A model generated the notes under the pieces. The model saw only the letters and a program-made list of their open reading frames with translations. It was not told the DNA's origin and made no database searches. A stretch of DNA of 64,000 nucleotides, taken from Piliocolobus tephrosceles. Lineage: Eukaryota > Chordata > Mammalia > Primates > Cercopithecidae. The position numbers were made by a program, and so were the translations under genes. This document shows, in pieces, positions 36,556 to 49,340 of the stretch. The first letter of the stretch is position 1. Each line of letters opens with the position of its first letter. The stretch is from contig NC_045438.1 in assembly GCF_002776525.5 (NCBI RefSeq), positions 144,252,095 through 144,316,094 on the forward strand, read 5' to 3'.

Positions 36556-37893
36556 CTTTGTGGATTTATCTACCTTTGGTCTTTGATGTTGCTCACCTTC
36601 CAATGGGTTTTTTTGTGTGGATGTCCTTTTTGTTGATGTTGATGTTATTCCTTTCTGTTTGTTAGTTTTCCTTCAATCAGTCAGGCCCCCCTGCTGCAGG
36701 TCTGCTAGAGTTTGCTGGAGGTCCACCCCAGACTCTGTTTACCTGGGTGTCACCAACAGAGGCTGCAGAACAGCAAAGATTGCTGCCTGTTCCTTCCTCT
36801 GGGAAGGTTTGTCCCAGAGAGGCACCCACCAGATGCCAGCCAGAGCTCTCCTGTATGAGGTGTCTGTCCACCCCTGCTGTGAGTTGTCTCCCAGTCAGGA
36901 GGGCCAGGGATCAGGGATCCATTTCAGGAGGCAGTCTGTCCCTTCACAGAGCTTGAGCACTGTTCGGGGAGATCCACTGCTCTCTTCAGAGCCAGCAGGC
37001 AGGAACGTTTAAGTCTGCTGAAGTTGTGCCCACAGCTGCCCCTTCCCCCAGGTGCTCTGTCCCAGGGAGATGGGAGTTTTATCTATAAGTCCCTGACTGG
37101 GGCTGCTGCCTCTCTTTCGGTGATGCCCTGCCCAGAGAGTAGGAATCTAGAGAGGCAGTCTGGCTACAATGGCTTTGAGAAACTGCAGTGGGCTCCACCC
37201 AGTTCGAACTTCCCCGTGGTTTTGTTTACACTGTAAGGGGAAAACCACCTACTCAAGCCTTAGTAATGGTGGATGTCCTTCCCCCGACCAAGCTTGAGTG
37301 TCCCAGGTCGACTTCAGACTGCTGTGCTGGCAGCGAGAATTTCAAGCCAGTAGATCTTAGCTTGCTGGGCTCCATTGGGGTGGGATCCACTGAGCTAGAC
37401 CACTTGGCTCCCTGGCTTCAGCCCCCTTTCCAGGAAAGTGAATGGTTCATTCTCACTAGCGTTCCAGGCACCACTGGGGTATGAAAAAAAAAAAAAAAAC
37501 TGCAGCTAGCTCAGTGTCTGCCCAAATGGCTGCCCAGTTTTGTGCTTGAAACCCAGAGCCTTGGTGGTGTAGGCACCCAAGGGAATCTCCTGGTCCGCGG
37601 GTTGTAAAGACTGTGGGAAAAGCATAGCATCTGGGCTGGAATGCACTGTTCCTCATGGTACAGTCCCTCACGGCTTCCCTTGTCTAGGGGAGGGAGTTCC
37701 CCAACCCCTGTGATTCTTGGGTGAGGCAGTGCCCCACCCTTCTTCGGCTCGCCTTCTGTCGGCTGCCCCCACTGTCTAACTAGTCCCAGTGAGATCAGCC
37801 GGATACCTCAGTTGGGAATGCAGAAATCACTGGCCTTCTGTGTTGATCTCACTGGGAGCTGCAGACCGGAGCTGTTCCTATTTGGCCATCTTC
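36556..37893 (-). promoter_or_regulatory. L1 5'UTR (internal promoter region)
   Basis: GC- and CpG-richer than its surroundings. In L1 sense it begins AGATGGCCAAATAGGAACAG and continues CTCCCAGTGAGATCAACACA. This segment of an intact L1 holds a Pol II sense promoter, a YY1 site near the ATGGCC, and, in young L1s, an antisense promoter. The ATGGCC core is still readable here. Activity in this old copy is not shown. A run of about 18 A at 37483-37499 lies within it. Confidence 0.75.
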
Positions 37894-37913
37894 AGAAAAG
37901 CATTTTTTTAAAA

Positions 37914-39284
37914 ATGCCGTTATATTCTTGCCTTTAGGGTCCTTGAAATTGTTTTGGTTGGAATTTGTTTTTCATAAAAGAATTGCCTGTATACATGTAA
38001 GTCAAATATATGCTATGTGTGTATTGATTTTCTTTCTTAAGCCAGTAGAACACTGTACTTAGGAGGTGTGTGTGTGTGTGTGTGTGTGTGAGTATATACA
38101 TACATGTGCTTATAGAAGGGACTAAGTAGGGTTAATTTTTGCTAAATGATGGAAGAAATAAAAGTCAGCTATGCTTTTTAATGTAATTCATCAAGCTTTC
38201 TTACAATTCTAAGTGGAGGATTGGAGTTTAGGTGAGGAGGGGGAAATGATAATCCCAGATTCAGGAATGGGGAGACGTCACTAGGAACTGCCACTTGTCC
38301 TCTGACTACTGTATGATGTTTTTTTTTTCTAAAAGCAGACTTCACTATCCAACAAATTCCATAGGTGATCTTCTCAATTGTATTTGTCTTAACAGCGCAG
38401 CAGTGATATTGCTGCTTGATGATTCCACAGGCATTTTCTGCAAGTGTTGCCTTCCTGATGAAAAGCCTAACGTGGTAAAAATCACGCAGATTTCAAAAAT
38501 CCAATTTATTATCCAGGATTAGCTATAACTAATAATTTTTCATAAACTCCAGTTATAGGTATTTTTTCCTGAGAGAAAATGAAACTTTAAGTCTTCTCTG
38601 AAGCCATAATTAAATATTATATTTTAAGACAAAGAAGAGTGACCATCATGTATATACAACGCCTGATAGCTGCAGAAACCAAGACTAATTTGTATTCCAA
38701 AGTCAAAATGTCAAATATTAACAGAAAATCACAGTCTTATTAGCAAAAGAGAAATCTCTCTGTTAATCACTTATTTAACAACTTGCAAATCTGTGAGAGA
38801 TATTTCTTTACTTTGACGTTTGAGGATCCTCAGGAAGGGGAGTTGGGAGGGAAAATTGATCTCTGATAACACTCAAACAGCCTGGGATGCATGTCTGCAG
38901 GGCTTGATTTCTTATTTAACTTGTGATTGCTAGCTTATCAAAATGCAAGTATGCAGGAGCTACTGAGAAACAGATTGGCAAAAGCTGGGCAGTATCAACA
39001 AATTGGTGTGTGCTTGAAGAAACTAAAGCCAGGTAACCAAAGATTAGAATTACTTTCTTCTTGGACTCTCTGTCGTAACATTGGGATTGTCTAGTTTATT
39101 TGTTCGATCCAAGGTGCTTATGAAGTCAGGTTACAGCCATTCTCTATGGTCTGCTGACGTTTACATCCTAAGCAGCTGTATTATAAATGTCATGGAAAAC
39201 TAAAAGTGTGGAGAAATTAGTTGAAAGTCCATTAGTTTCACTACAGTAAGACCAACTCTGTAACAGCCCACAATGGTGATCTGG
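37914..39284. other. Intron stretch with a (GT)n
   Basis: AT-rich unique sequence with a microsatellite at 38064-38093. No exon or further repeat was recognised. Confidence 0.45.
38064..38093. repeat. (GT)n microsatellite
   Basis: About 14 uninterrupted GT units. Confidence 0.93.
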
Positions 39285-39860
39285 ATTAAACAATAGCTAC
39301 CTTTGATTAAGTACCTACTGAGTGCCAGGCACTGGACTAGGGATTTTTATTTCTCTCTTTTAATTGTGAAAACAACCCTGTAAGATAGGTCTCACTGGAG
39401 CTGGGTGTGGTAACTCATGCCTGTAATCCCAGCATTCTGGAAGGCTGAGGTGGGCTGGATCACCTAACGTCAGGAGTTTGAGACCAGCCTGGCCAACACA
39501 GCGAAACCTGGTCTCTATTGAAAATACAAAAAATTAGCCAGGCATGGTGACGGGCACCTGTAATTCCAGGTAATCAGGAGGCTGAGACATGAGAACCGCT
39601 TGAATCTGGGAGGCAGAGGTTGCAGTGAGCAGAGATCGTGCCACCTCACTCTAGCCTGGGTGACTCTGTGAGACTGTGTCTCAAAAAAGAAACTGGATAC
39701 GTCTTATCAGTCTCATTCTATCTACCTGCTTACCTATCTACCTATCTATAAATACACAAAGGAAGTGAGCTCATGAGGTGAAATTACTTGCTCAAGGCTG
39801 TACCACGTTAATTAGAGGAAATGGGACTTAAATGCAGTCTATCCAACTTAAGGGCAGAGG
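39285..39860 (-). mobile_element. MIR SINE split by an Alu
   Basis: GTACCTACTGAGTGCCAGGC and GTGAAAACAACCCTGTAAGA on the left, and GAGGTGAAATTACTTGCTCA on the right, are the reverse of MIR. The Alu at 39399 sits in the middle. Confidence 0.75.
39399..39692 (+). mobile_element. AluS-type SINE
   Basis: From GCTGGGTGTGGTAACTC to GTCTCAAAAAAGAAA. It is full-length with moderate divergence. The tail is short. Confidence 0.92.
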
Positions 39861-40357
39861 AGTGATCTGAGGAGAGAGTATTACATTAAAAAAGCCAATT
39901 ATTAACCCAGAAAGGAAAAATAAAAATCCTAATTAAGACAGGAAATATAGCCATTGTATACTACTTGTTATAGCTAGAAAAGATACTTAAATACACACTC
40001 TCTAAGGCCATTAGCTAGTTCATGTCTTTGGACTGTTTTCCTGTCATCTAAATGATCTGTGTTGTAATTTTAGTCCAAGGGCCATGAAGAAGGAAGTTGT
40101 ATGTGCCTGTGTGTGTGTGTATGTCTATATGTAAGTATCATGTGCAAATTGGACAAGTTACTTATCCACTCCTGAGAAGCAGATTAAGTTTAGAAGTCAG
40201 TGTCAAGGCTTTCATTGGGAGACCATTCTTCATGGGTCTGTTATGATTCTGCCCATCTTGTGAGCAGAGGCACTGCTGGCCTTTGTTCTGGACCATCTCT
40301 TCAGGGATGTTTGTATAGTCAATGGCCTGGGAAGACAGAGAGGGTGATTTCTTCTGG

Positions 40358-40572
40358 AACAACCATTCTCAACTGGTGGTGATTTTGCCTCCAAAGGGAT
40401 ATATGGCAATTTCTGGGACCACTTTTAGTGTATTAACTGGGGGAGTGCTATGGGCATCTAGAGGGTGGTGGCCAGGGCTGCTCCTAATTATCTTATGCAC
40501 ATGACAGTCTTCACAACAAAAAATTCTGCAGCCCGGAATGTCAATAGAGCTGAGATTGGGAAACTCTGCTCT
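40358..40572 (+). mobile_element. MER5A-type hAT-Charlie element
   Basis: CCATTCTCAACTGGTGGTGA, TATGGCAATTTCTGGGACC, GGGCATCTAGAGGGTGGTGG, ATGACAGTCTTCACAACAAA and TGAGATTGGGAAACTCTGCT follow MER5A order. It is a short non-autonomous DNA transposon remnant. Confidence 0.88.
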
Positions 40573-40682
40573 GGGGCAAAGGCCAGATTTCCTTATTGTC
40601 CTGTATAATAAAGACAATGTCTCCCTATGGTGCACAGGTCAGGCAAGTTTACTGCCTATTGTAAAAGACTTAATCCCATTTA

Positions 40683-40766
40683 CTTGTACACTTAAGAGTG
40701 GTTAAAGTGGTAAATTTTATGTAATGTATATTTTACTATAATGACAATATTGGGAAAAAAAGTTTG
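40683..40766 (+). mobile_element. Old L1 3' end fragment
   Basis: TTGTACACTTAAGAGTGGTTAAAGTGG and TATATTTTACTATAATGAC, then an A-rich end, resemble the tail of an L1M family. Confidence 0.6.
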
Positions 40767-42600
40767 GATTCCGTAAGCTTAAGGTTCTTCTCCTAAAATG
40801 CAAACTAATGTGTGCATACCTAGCCACCTTCTCATTGTGGGAATTGGACCTTGGGTGCAAATGCTCTTTTTGCTACTGCTGTTGCGTGAGCAATAAAGTC
40901 CTTTGTCACTGACTCAGTAGTTTCATGTTTCCTGCCAGTGCCCATGAAACGGTAGCAGGCTAACTTGTCTCTTGCTAGCAGGGTACAACTTCAGACCTTT
41001 CATAGTCTTGATAGCCTCTCCTGGTACCATCTAGCATGCGTGTTTGTGTGTGCACATACAGGTGTATTTGCATGTTTATGTTAAGCAATGTGGACTAAAC
41101 CCAGCTAAGAAAGAGTCTGAGCTCTGCCCCAAGGTCCAGACTCTTCATTAGTTAGAGACAAAATAATGATGATGGACCTGGTAGTACTTCCAAACCCATG
41201 GAAAAACAGAAGAATGTTCACATTCTTGCTTGCATTTAGGGATGCCAGAACAAATGTCTTCTCTTAGAGGTGAGTTTAGGTCTAATAAGCCTAAGATACT
41301 CTTTCAAAACTAACCTGTTTTGTGTATGCATGTTCCAAATCAATCTGGGATTGGCCATCAGCAGTGGAACAAGTGCCTGACTAACAGATGCCTGTGATTG
41401 CTCTGGCACTGAGGACCCTTGTGTCAATACGTTCCATTTATAAGATGGTGCTTTTCCAAGCTAAGGAAGTAAGAAATGAGTCTGCTCCATTTTAGTTAAG
41501 TAAACGGCCCCTAGTAATTAAGGATCAGGCAAGAGAATTCACCATCTCACAAACACAGACCAATAACTATGAAATAACCAAATACACAATTGTATTTTTG
41601 GAGTTCGTTTAATTTGACAGAACCAAGTGGAAGATGGAGATAGTAACTTTGGAGTGATTTTGGTTTGTTTTATTGCTTTTCCCGTTTGTAGTTGGTTTTG
41701 ACTAATAAAATAACGAGAATTGAAAAACGTTTTTATGCTAAGCAGTTTCATTAAATAGCATTTAACCCAGCATCATGACCATTAAAACAGTAAAATAATT
41801 TTTTTTAATTGGAAGGTGTGATATATACTTTCTTATTTATTTAACATTTATTTTTAATCAGAATTATACACGTTTTTAAAAGTTAAACAGTTCAACAGAG
41901 ATTATAACAAAAATAGCAACAATTTGCCACACCCCTCCTCACCACAATTCCTGTTTCATACAGTTAACTGATTTGAACTAGTTCAGCTATTTCTTGTGGA
42001 ATACTGCTATATTCCTAATCCCCTCCCCCATTTTAATACCTCTGAGGTACTTGGTTCTTGTAAGTGATGGTATCTCATAGTTTAATTTAAAATGATTTTA
42101 AAAATTAATTTAATAAACTTTTTAATTTAAAAAATTCTTTTGTTTTTAGATGACATAAAAGAATGGCGATCCCTTTAATTTGGTGGTATCTCAAATTTGA
42201 TAAAATAAATCTTGATTTTATTTGTTTTGATTTATTAACTTTCTGGATTTATCTTGCTTTGTATTTATCTTGATTTTGTAACTTTTTGTGTAATTACTAT
42301 GGAAGATGACTATTTAGATTTTTTCCCAAACTCTTCCTCCCTATCAAAAATAGGGCCACATACATACAAACACATATAGATGCCTTTCCCTTTCTTTTTT
42401 ATTTCTACTATAATTTTGTAATACTTTTGGTTAATATCTGTACATTATTTCTGCTATGTAAGTATTATTCTTAGTTGAACCATTTAGTGTACTGTAGTTA
42501 CATTTCCTTTCTTAGGTAGCCCTTTTCCCCTCTTGCCCAGGTTAATAATTGCCTGTTTTTTCACTTGCTTTGTTTTCTATGTACCTGTTACTAAGCCATC
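40767..42600. other. AT-rich intron stretch
   Basis: No exon or named repeat was identified with confidence. The part from about 41850 may belong to the old L1-like element that follows. Confidence 0.4.
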
Positions 42601-44090
42601 TCCAAACTCTGCAAGAACTTACTGTCCTCTTGATACATTCATATACATTCAGTGATACTGAAATCTTCATTTTATTTTTTTCTCAATCCCTCTGGTCAGC
42701 TGCCTCAAGCTGGTAAGCTGTTCTCTAGATCTGCTTTTCAGAGTTACCCTGGTATTTTTCTTCACCATTATTTTGAGAATTTCCTTTGCTTCCTTGGTGG
42801 ATGGTTCTCTTATGTTTTTTTGGATTCTGTCTTCCTCTATCTTGGTTGCACCTTCATTTTTTGTGGAACTCATCTCTAGTTGCCTCCAGAGAAAAGATTC
42901 ATGGGAGACACATTTTTCTGAGGCTTTGCATGTCTGAAAATATCATTTTTTTCTCTAATCAAACTTTTCTAAGTATGGCGAGGTAAACAATTCTAGGTTT
43001 GATATAATTTCTCTCAGAATTGTGAGGCGATTCCTCAATTTTCCTTTGCATTCAGAATGATAGTTGAGAAGTTTGATGGCATTCTGTTTCTTTGAATATA
43101 ACCCTTTTTCCTTTCTCTGAAGGCTTTTAGACTATTGTCTTTGTTCCCGGTGTTCTGGAAATTTCCAATAATGTGTCTTGGTATAGGCCTTTTTGCTTAT
43201 TGGACTCGGTACTCAATGGGCTTTTTAATTCTTAAAATATGTGCTTTCAGTTTTGGAAAAAAAAATTGTTTCTTTGATAATTTTCTTCTCTTCATTTCCC
43301 TGCTCTTTCTAGAAGTCCAGGTATTTGAATATAGGACCTCCTACAGTGATTATCTAACTGTCTCTCATATTTTTCATCTCTGTGGATTTTTTTTTAACTT
43401 TCTCACTTAAACAAAAAGCCTCAATTTTTATCTTCCTTTGATTATTTCCTAGTCATTTTATTTTTAACATCTAAGAGCTCTTTCACATTCTCTGAATATT
43501 CCTTTTTTAACATCCTATTCTTGTTTTATAAATGTGATATCTTCCCTTTTCTCTCCAAGGATTGATGTTCTATTATTTTACACTTTCCTTTCCTGCACTA
43601 TGTTTTTTTTTCCTTCTGAGTTTCTTCTTTAGTTTCTTTGTCTCTTTCTATGTTTTGATCTACTGTATCCATATCAGAGTCTTTTCTTGGCTGTCTGGTT
43701 AGATTTGAGAGTGAGGTATTAAGAACACACTGTGTACACAGGGAAGTTGTTCTGTAGGTTGATTGCTTTTGGCCATTTCATTGGCAGACCTCCTGCAATT
43801 TTTAGTGTCTGTAAGTATTGCTCTTTTGGGGTCTATATCCTTTGAGAAGAATCTTTCAATCTTTTGCCTTGTTGATAAGAACCTAGCTGTCAACATTTTG
43901 GTATCTGACTGTGAGAAGGAGGCATGGATCAAGAGATTTATTCTCAGTTTCAGTGTAGTGCCCTTGTTCTCAGCTGTACTTAAGTCCAGTTTCCCTAAGC
44001 TTAGTTCAACATCTCCAGATACTAAACCTCCCATATTTCTCAAGGGAGGTGATCTCAGGGGATCTATTTGCTTCTTTTAAAGACTCTGAG
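42600..44090 (-). mobile_element. Old L1/HAL1-like ORF1 remnant
   Basis: Antisense text such as CATGTCTGAAAATATCATTT, CCAATAATGTGTCTTGGTATAGG and TAAGAGCTCTTTCACATTCTC parallels the ORF1 region of older L1 and HAL1 elements read backwards. No intact frame is left. The family assignment is by gestalt and moderately uncertain. Confidence 0.5.
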
Positions 44091-44410
44091 CCAATTTGTA
44101 GCCACAGTTATCTATGCCCCCTATTTCAGAGGCAGATGGTGCCTCCATCCCCGAGCCGCCTTTAGGTTTTTAAGCATGCAAAGGCTTGCTTCTTGGCTTC
44201 CCTTTCTGCAGTCTCAAATTTTTGCTTCCTCAGGTCTGCTGTCATCCATCCATTTGCCTCACATCCATTTGCTTTACTGTTTCCCAAATTTTGTGGTTGA
44301 TATTCCCTTTCCACTCTTCTGTGTCCTTATGGGTTCATCCTTTTAAACTTGACTTGACTGATGCTTTGGAGGGGCATCAGAAGGGAGCTAAGAAGAAACT
44401 CACATTTGTG

Positions 44411-44686
44411 GATCATAAGCTCAGGAGATCGAGACCATCCTGGCTAACATGGTGAAACCCCATCTGTACTAAAAATACAAAAGAAAAAAAAAAAAAAAAA
44501 AAAAAAAGCCAGGCATGATGGCGGGCACCTGTAGTCCCAGCTACTCAGGAGGCTGAGGCAGGAGAATGATGTGAACCCGGGAGGCGGAGCTTGCAGTGAG
44601 CCGAGATCACGCCACTGCACTCCAGCCTGGGCGACAGAGTCAGACTCCGTCTCAAAAAAACAAAAACAAAACAAAACGAAAAACCT
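44411..44686 (+). mobile_element. 5'-truncated AluY with expanded middle A-run
   Basis: Starts inside the left arm at GGATCATAAGCTCAGGAGATC and ends in an (AAAAC)n tail. ACTCACATTTGT at 44398 and CTCACATTTGT after the tail mark the target duplication. The middle A-rich region has grown to about 24 A (44484-44507). Confidence 0.9.
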
Positions 44687-47600
44687 CACATTTGTTCAAT
44701 CTGCTGTGTTTAACCAGAAACCACTTTCATAATGATCCATTAGAGCTGTTTTCCTAGAATCCACAATAGGGTAGCCTGTGAGCAGATTTTCTATGAGGGA
44801 ATATTCTTTGGCTGTTACAGGGCTGAGAACATCTACATCTCTTTAGTAGGCCATGTGTTCTTCAGACTTCCACAGGCTGCAGCACCCCTATGTCTATCAT
44901 CTGTCTTCAATTATAAATTTATGTTTTTTGACCTGCCCCTGGGATCATTTGAGCTTGTGACTATTGGTCTACACACACATAATATAATGCCATTTTAAAG
45001 AATCTGCAGCTTAGGGGCTGTAACCAGAAATAGGTTTAAAAACCAAAAATGCCTGTTGCCCTAGTTTTATTCTCCATGTTCTGACTTGGTCTCATCATTG
45101 GCTCTACCTGCAACTAACGGAGAATCAGCAGCTACCTGCAGCTCCTCTTGTGAAAGGCAAGCAAGATGAAGAACTTTTTGTCTTGCTTTTCCATATATGA
45201 TAAAATATACAGAAAGATAAAAGAGGCTGTTTTCTGTGACAGCTCCCCCAAATCGACTTCAATGAAATGCATTTACTGAACAGAATTATAAAATATTTAG
45301 AACCAGAAGGGAACTGACCTAAGCTTCATATGTTGCCATTGAAGAAACAAAGCCCCACAGTGGAGAAAGCCATTTTCCCTCAGGTTCATGATCCGTTGGT
45401 AGTAGAATTAGCACAGGGGTCCTGTCTTCCAGTTTGGTCCTCTCCCTGTACATCTTAAAGAAGAGAAGTGAGAAGATTAGGGGCTTCTAATTAACCCATA
45501 AATGGCAACATATTCTGAGGGCCACTCAACCTTCACTGCTGTCTCTGAACTAAAAGGGATTATGTGTAAATGGTATATTTATCATTCTTTACTTTCAAGT
45601 CATATACTCTTACTGAATCATATTCATATTCGGCGTTAACAAGCGTTGCGCACAGCTGGAAGGGTTAGAATGAGAATGATCAGAGTTCTTTATTTATGCA
45701 TCGCCAATAAGGCTTTTTGTGGTATCATGTTTGTAGATGGATATTTAAATGATAGAAATGGTGTTAAACATTAAAATGTAGACCTCAGGGATTTCTGATA
45801 TAAATGAAAGAAAATCAACATTTACTTCTAACTTGAGAAAATTTAATGGGGAATATTTTTATAATGATGATTAAATATTTTCATGCCATCTAAGTATGGT
45901 TTCAGTTTATCATATATTCTCGTATAGGTGTCACAGGAACTGGTGGGGCTTAAAGGGACCCAGGTGAGACAGCTTCCAGGTGACTGACCACAGCTTCACT
46001 CTTCTGTACTTACAGGGTCATGTGTCTGAATATAACCATCCCTTTTGTAGGTCTTTGTGGTTTCAAATCACATCTAAACCTTTTTTGTTTTTTTTTCTGT
46101 GAAAGTAAGCCTCTGAGAGCTGAAAGCAAGAAGCGGCACTTTGTTATCATAAAAAATTGAAACTGATTATTTCAAAACACCTCATTCAACTTGGATAGGA
46201 GATGATTTTAGTTTCCATGGGAACAGAAATAATAAAAACAAGTACGATAACTTCTGTATTTTCAACATCTATGTCTGAATTCTGCCATAAAATCCACAGA
46301 AATATCTTCTACCCCCAAACCTATAACAAATCCACACACTTTGCCAAATTTGAAATGTTGTAAATGTTACATGGAAAAAATGAACATCTAAGGTAGTCTT
46401 TTTCATTTTTATTGATTTCTAATTTCTAGGTCTAGGTAATTTCAGGGAGAAAGAACTAATGGGTGGGAATGAGGAGGAGGGTTGGGTGGTGAGATAGGAT
46501 ATCTTGACTAAAAAATTCTAACTTGTGCTGTTATTTATGATAGCGTAGGCCTTAAACATTAAAATAATATTCCTCAGGAATTCTGATGTAAATATAAGAA
46601 ATATCACATTTACTGCTAAAGTGGGCTGGACATCAGCTGTGGTCTCTCTTTAGATGCCTCTCCCCGTTTCTAATTTTTGTTCCTGCTGTTACTGTCAGAG
46701 GTGTGATATGAGTTGAAAGTGTAAGTCATCCAGGCAGCCCCATCTGCCTGTGGAAATACCTTCCAAGTAATTGATGCTTTCAATATTTTGCGGCTTATTT
46801 CCATATAATTTTCATATTCCATCTTCTTTCCCCTTACCACTCAGGAATCCTGAGTTAACCTTAGTAACGGCCTGCATATTCTCTAGAAAACCTGAATACT
46901 TAACGATTTCCCCCGAGCTGTCCCCGCTAGGATGTAGCCAGCGATAATAACGACCAGACCTTTTCTGTCTTCCCATACAAATCAACCATTTTCTCAGAAT
47001 GTCAGTAGCAAAATAAATAGCAAGATACACATGGAGGCAAACTCAGGCAAAATGCACTCAAAATGCCAACACTGGTGTCATGTTGTACAGCTTTTCTAAT
47101 AAGAAATATTAAGAGCAATTTCTTATAATAAATAATGTGTTTTTTTAAAGGTAGAAGTCCTGACTTTCTTATAAAAACATAAGGGTACATATTGTCTGTA
47201 ATTGTACATATATTTTTAATATGTGTAACATGCCCATTAATCTAGTTGCATTCTGGATGCGTGCCAGAGAGGCTGTGAGGCTGGAATCAGCTAGGTTTAA
47301 ATGACTTCTGCGATCATTGTTTATACCATTATGTACATCAATTTAATGAGGATTTAAGATAGAGTATAATGAACACCCTTTGACTCCAGCGAAATAGAAG
47401 AATTGTGCTTTATAAAGAGTATAGCATTACACAATTACTCATAGGCATGACCTAGTCCTGAAATTTCAAGATGTATGTACCCCTTAGAGAAACAATTTCT
47501 ATCTGAAAACAGGTTCTCTTAAAAATTTTAATCACAAAATTGACTGAAAATTGACATAAATGTAAGGGGGATGAAGACTTTGAGCACTAAATATAAAAAT

Positions 47601-48139
47601 ATAAAATATAAAAAAAACTTTCTGATTTATTACTTTTGTGATGATGGGTTTCTTTTTATAACATTGACTCTTAATAAACAGTGGCATGGTGATGTAATTA
47701 GAATAAATCTTGTAGAACTATCTTTATGGCTAGAAATCATTCTGTCAACAGTCCGTCCTTCCATTGTCTTCCAACTTTCAGTAAACTGGTAATTTTTAAG
47801 GTAAAAATGCCACCTTCATTTAATGAGGCATGATTTCGGGGCTGTTAACCCAAAATGATTTTTTAAGTGGTATATTGATGAGCATATTGTGTTATATGTG
47901 ATTTACAGCCCTACTAGGCGCAGTGTCATCTGGGGACTAGCATTGTCAGCATCACCAGAGCTGAGAGAGATGCAGAGGCTCTGAACTTGTGACTCACACT
48001 TTGCATTTGACAAGATCTCCAGGTGACAGTGAGGCACTGGTCTAGGAGCCACTAGGCTGGAAGTACCTCTTGAACATACATTGAATTTAACATAAATATT
48101 TCTTTGCTCTGTACTTTATCTTAGGAAAATAGTTATTAC

Positions 48140-48370
48140 AATCCAATGGTTAAATAATTCAAATCCTTCTGTCACTACTTGGGGAATTTTGGACAAGTTT
48201 ACCTAATTCTCTACACTTCAGTTTCTTTATCTGCAAATTAGGATCATAATCGTGTTTTTCTTAAATAATTGTTGTGAGGTTAGAGTAAATATGATAATGC
48301 ATATGACGTGCTTAGGCCATAGTACCAGGTACTTGGCGAGCTCTGGATAAATGTGAACCTTGTCATCAGT
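48140..48370 (+). mobile_element. MIR SINE
   Basis: ACAAGTTTACCTAATTCTCT, CAGTTTCTTTATCTGCAAAT, AATTGTTGTGAGGTTAGAG and the GGTACTTGG...ATAAATG end follow MIR order. Confidence 0.75.
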
Positions 48371-48639
48371 GCCTTCCTGAAGGCACATATGAGGCTGACT
48401 TTTATCTGTGGGAGGCATATTTGTGTCTTATTCAAGATGAATATCCAGAGTCAGTGGTGATAGGAACAAAGATGAATAACAAAAAGCCCTTACTTCAAGA
48501 AACTTCCAGAAGACCTCCATAGTGCCAGGGATGATATTTCCCCATTATTCTATAATCATTCCAAATATTTTGGGGGTATCTACTTAATAGCAATTTATGT
48601 TCACTATTTTTATATTGCACATAGAGAATAACTGCACAC

Positions 48640-48815
48640 CATGGTTAGAATGTAATAGAGGTATCTTAGCAAGTATTAGGAGGGCACAGGTGAGGAGTGA
48701 CGGCCACCTGAGGGAGCAGGAAGGCTTTCTGGAGAAGGTGGCTCTACCCATGGGGAAGGAAGGGCATCCTGGATGAAGGTGTAAGGAACAGCATGAGTAA
48801 TAGGATGGCACAGCC
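48640..48815 (-). mobile_element. Probable L2 remnant
   Basis: GGAAGGCTTTCTGGAGAAGG and AAGGAACAGCATGAGT match the reverse of an L2 segment. Confidence 0.5.
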
Positions 48816-49065
48816 AGTGGCCCAGGGCTCTTTTCAGTTTCCTCCACAGCAGACTGTCCCCACTCCAAACTTCTATCTGGTAAGGTCTGGGTTTAGCCTT
48901 CTTTCCCTGCCACATCTAGCCAGCCCTCTTTCCATTGTTGAGGAACCCAACTTCCCTATTTTTTAAAGGAAATAGGGGAGGGATGGAAGAGTGAGGGTGT
49001 TGGGAAGGGAGGTGAAAGAATATGAATATGAGCATGTGTGGGGCTGGGGAGGGAAAGTATTAGTA

Positions 49066-49340
49066 TAGTAGTTTACTAGGGCTGCCATAACAAAACACTG
49101 CAGACTAGAGGGCTTAAACAGCAGACATTTATTTTCTCACAGCTCTGGAGACCCAAAGTCTGAGATCAAGGTGTTGGCAGGGTTGGTTTGTTCTCAGGCC
49201 TGTCTTCTTGGCTTGGGGTCCACCCTCATGACCTAATTTTAACTTAAATCGCCTCCAAATGCAGTTACTTTATGAGGTACTGGGGTTAAGACTTCAACAT
49301 AAGAATTGGGAGGGAGGGCACAATTCAGCCCCAAAAAGTG
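49066..49340 (-). mobile_element. MLT1-type LTR fragment with internal deletion
   Basis: TAGTTTACTAGGGCTGCCATAAC, CAGCAGACATTTATTTTCTC, CTCATGACCTAATTTTAAC and CAACATAAGAATTGGG are in LTR order but the element is shorter than expected. Confidence 0.75.

Larger units (their letters stand above)
31422..37913 (-). mobile_element. Near full-length LINE-1 (older L1PA group) with target-site duplication
   Basis: The body is about 31442-37893 and the sequence reads as L1 on the minus strand. The 3' end lies at the left (ACTTTAAGTTCTGGGATACA). ORF2, the inter-ORF spacer, ORF1 and a 5'UTR follow, ending near TTTGGCCATCT. The flanks AGAAAGGCATTTTTTTAAAA (31422) and AGAAAAGCATTTTTTTAAAA (37894) form a 20-bp duplication with one mismatch. 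ORF1 text such as GFRRWVITNFSELKEH suggests an older L1PA subfamily, not the currently active one. Only the first few bases of the 5' end are missing. Both ORFs are broken, so it is not autonomous. Confidence 0.93.
44690..49065. other. Intron stretch, mostly unremarkable
   Basis: Contains a MIR at 48140-48370, an L2-like piece at 48640-48815 and a possible MIR near 45320-45450. The remainder is AT-rich without a recognised gene or element. Confidence 0.45.

Noticed and set aside
36617..37012. A 131-codon + strand open frame inside the L1.
   Set aside because: It is antisense to the L1 5'UTR, a GC-richer part where long open frames arise by chance. It has no host splice context or independent support.
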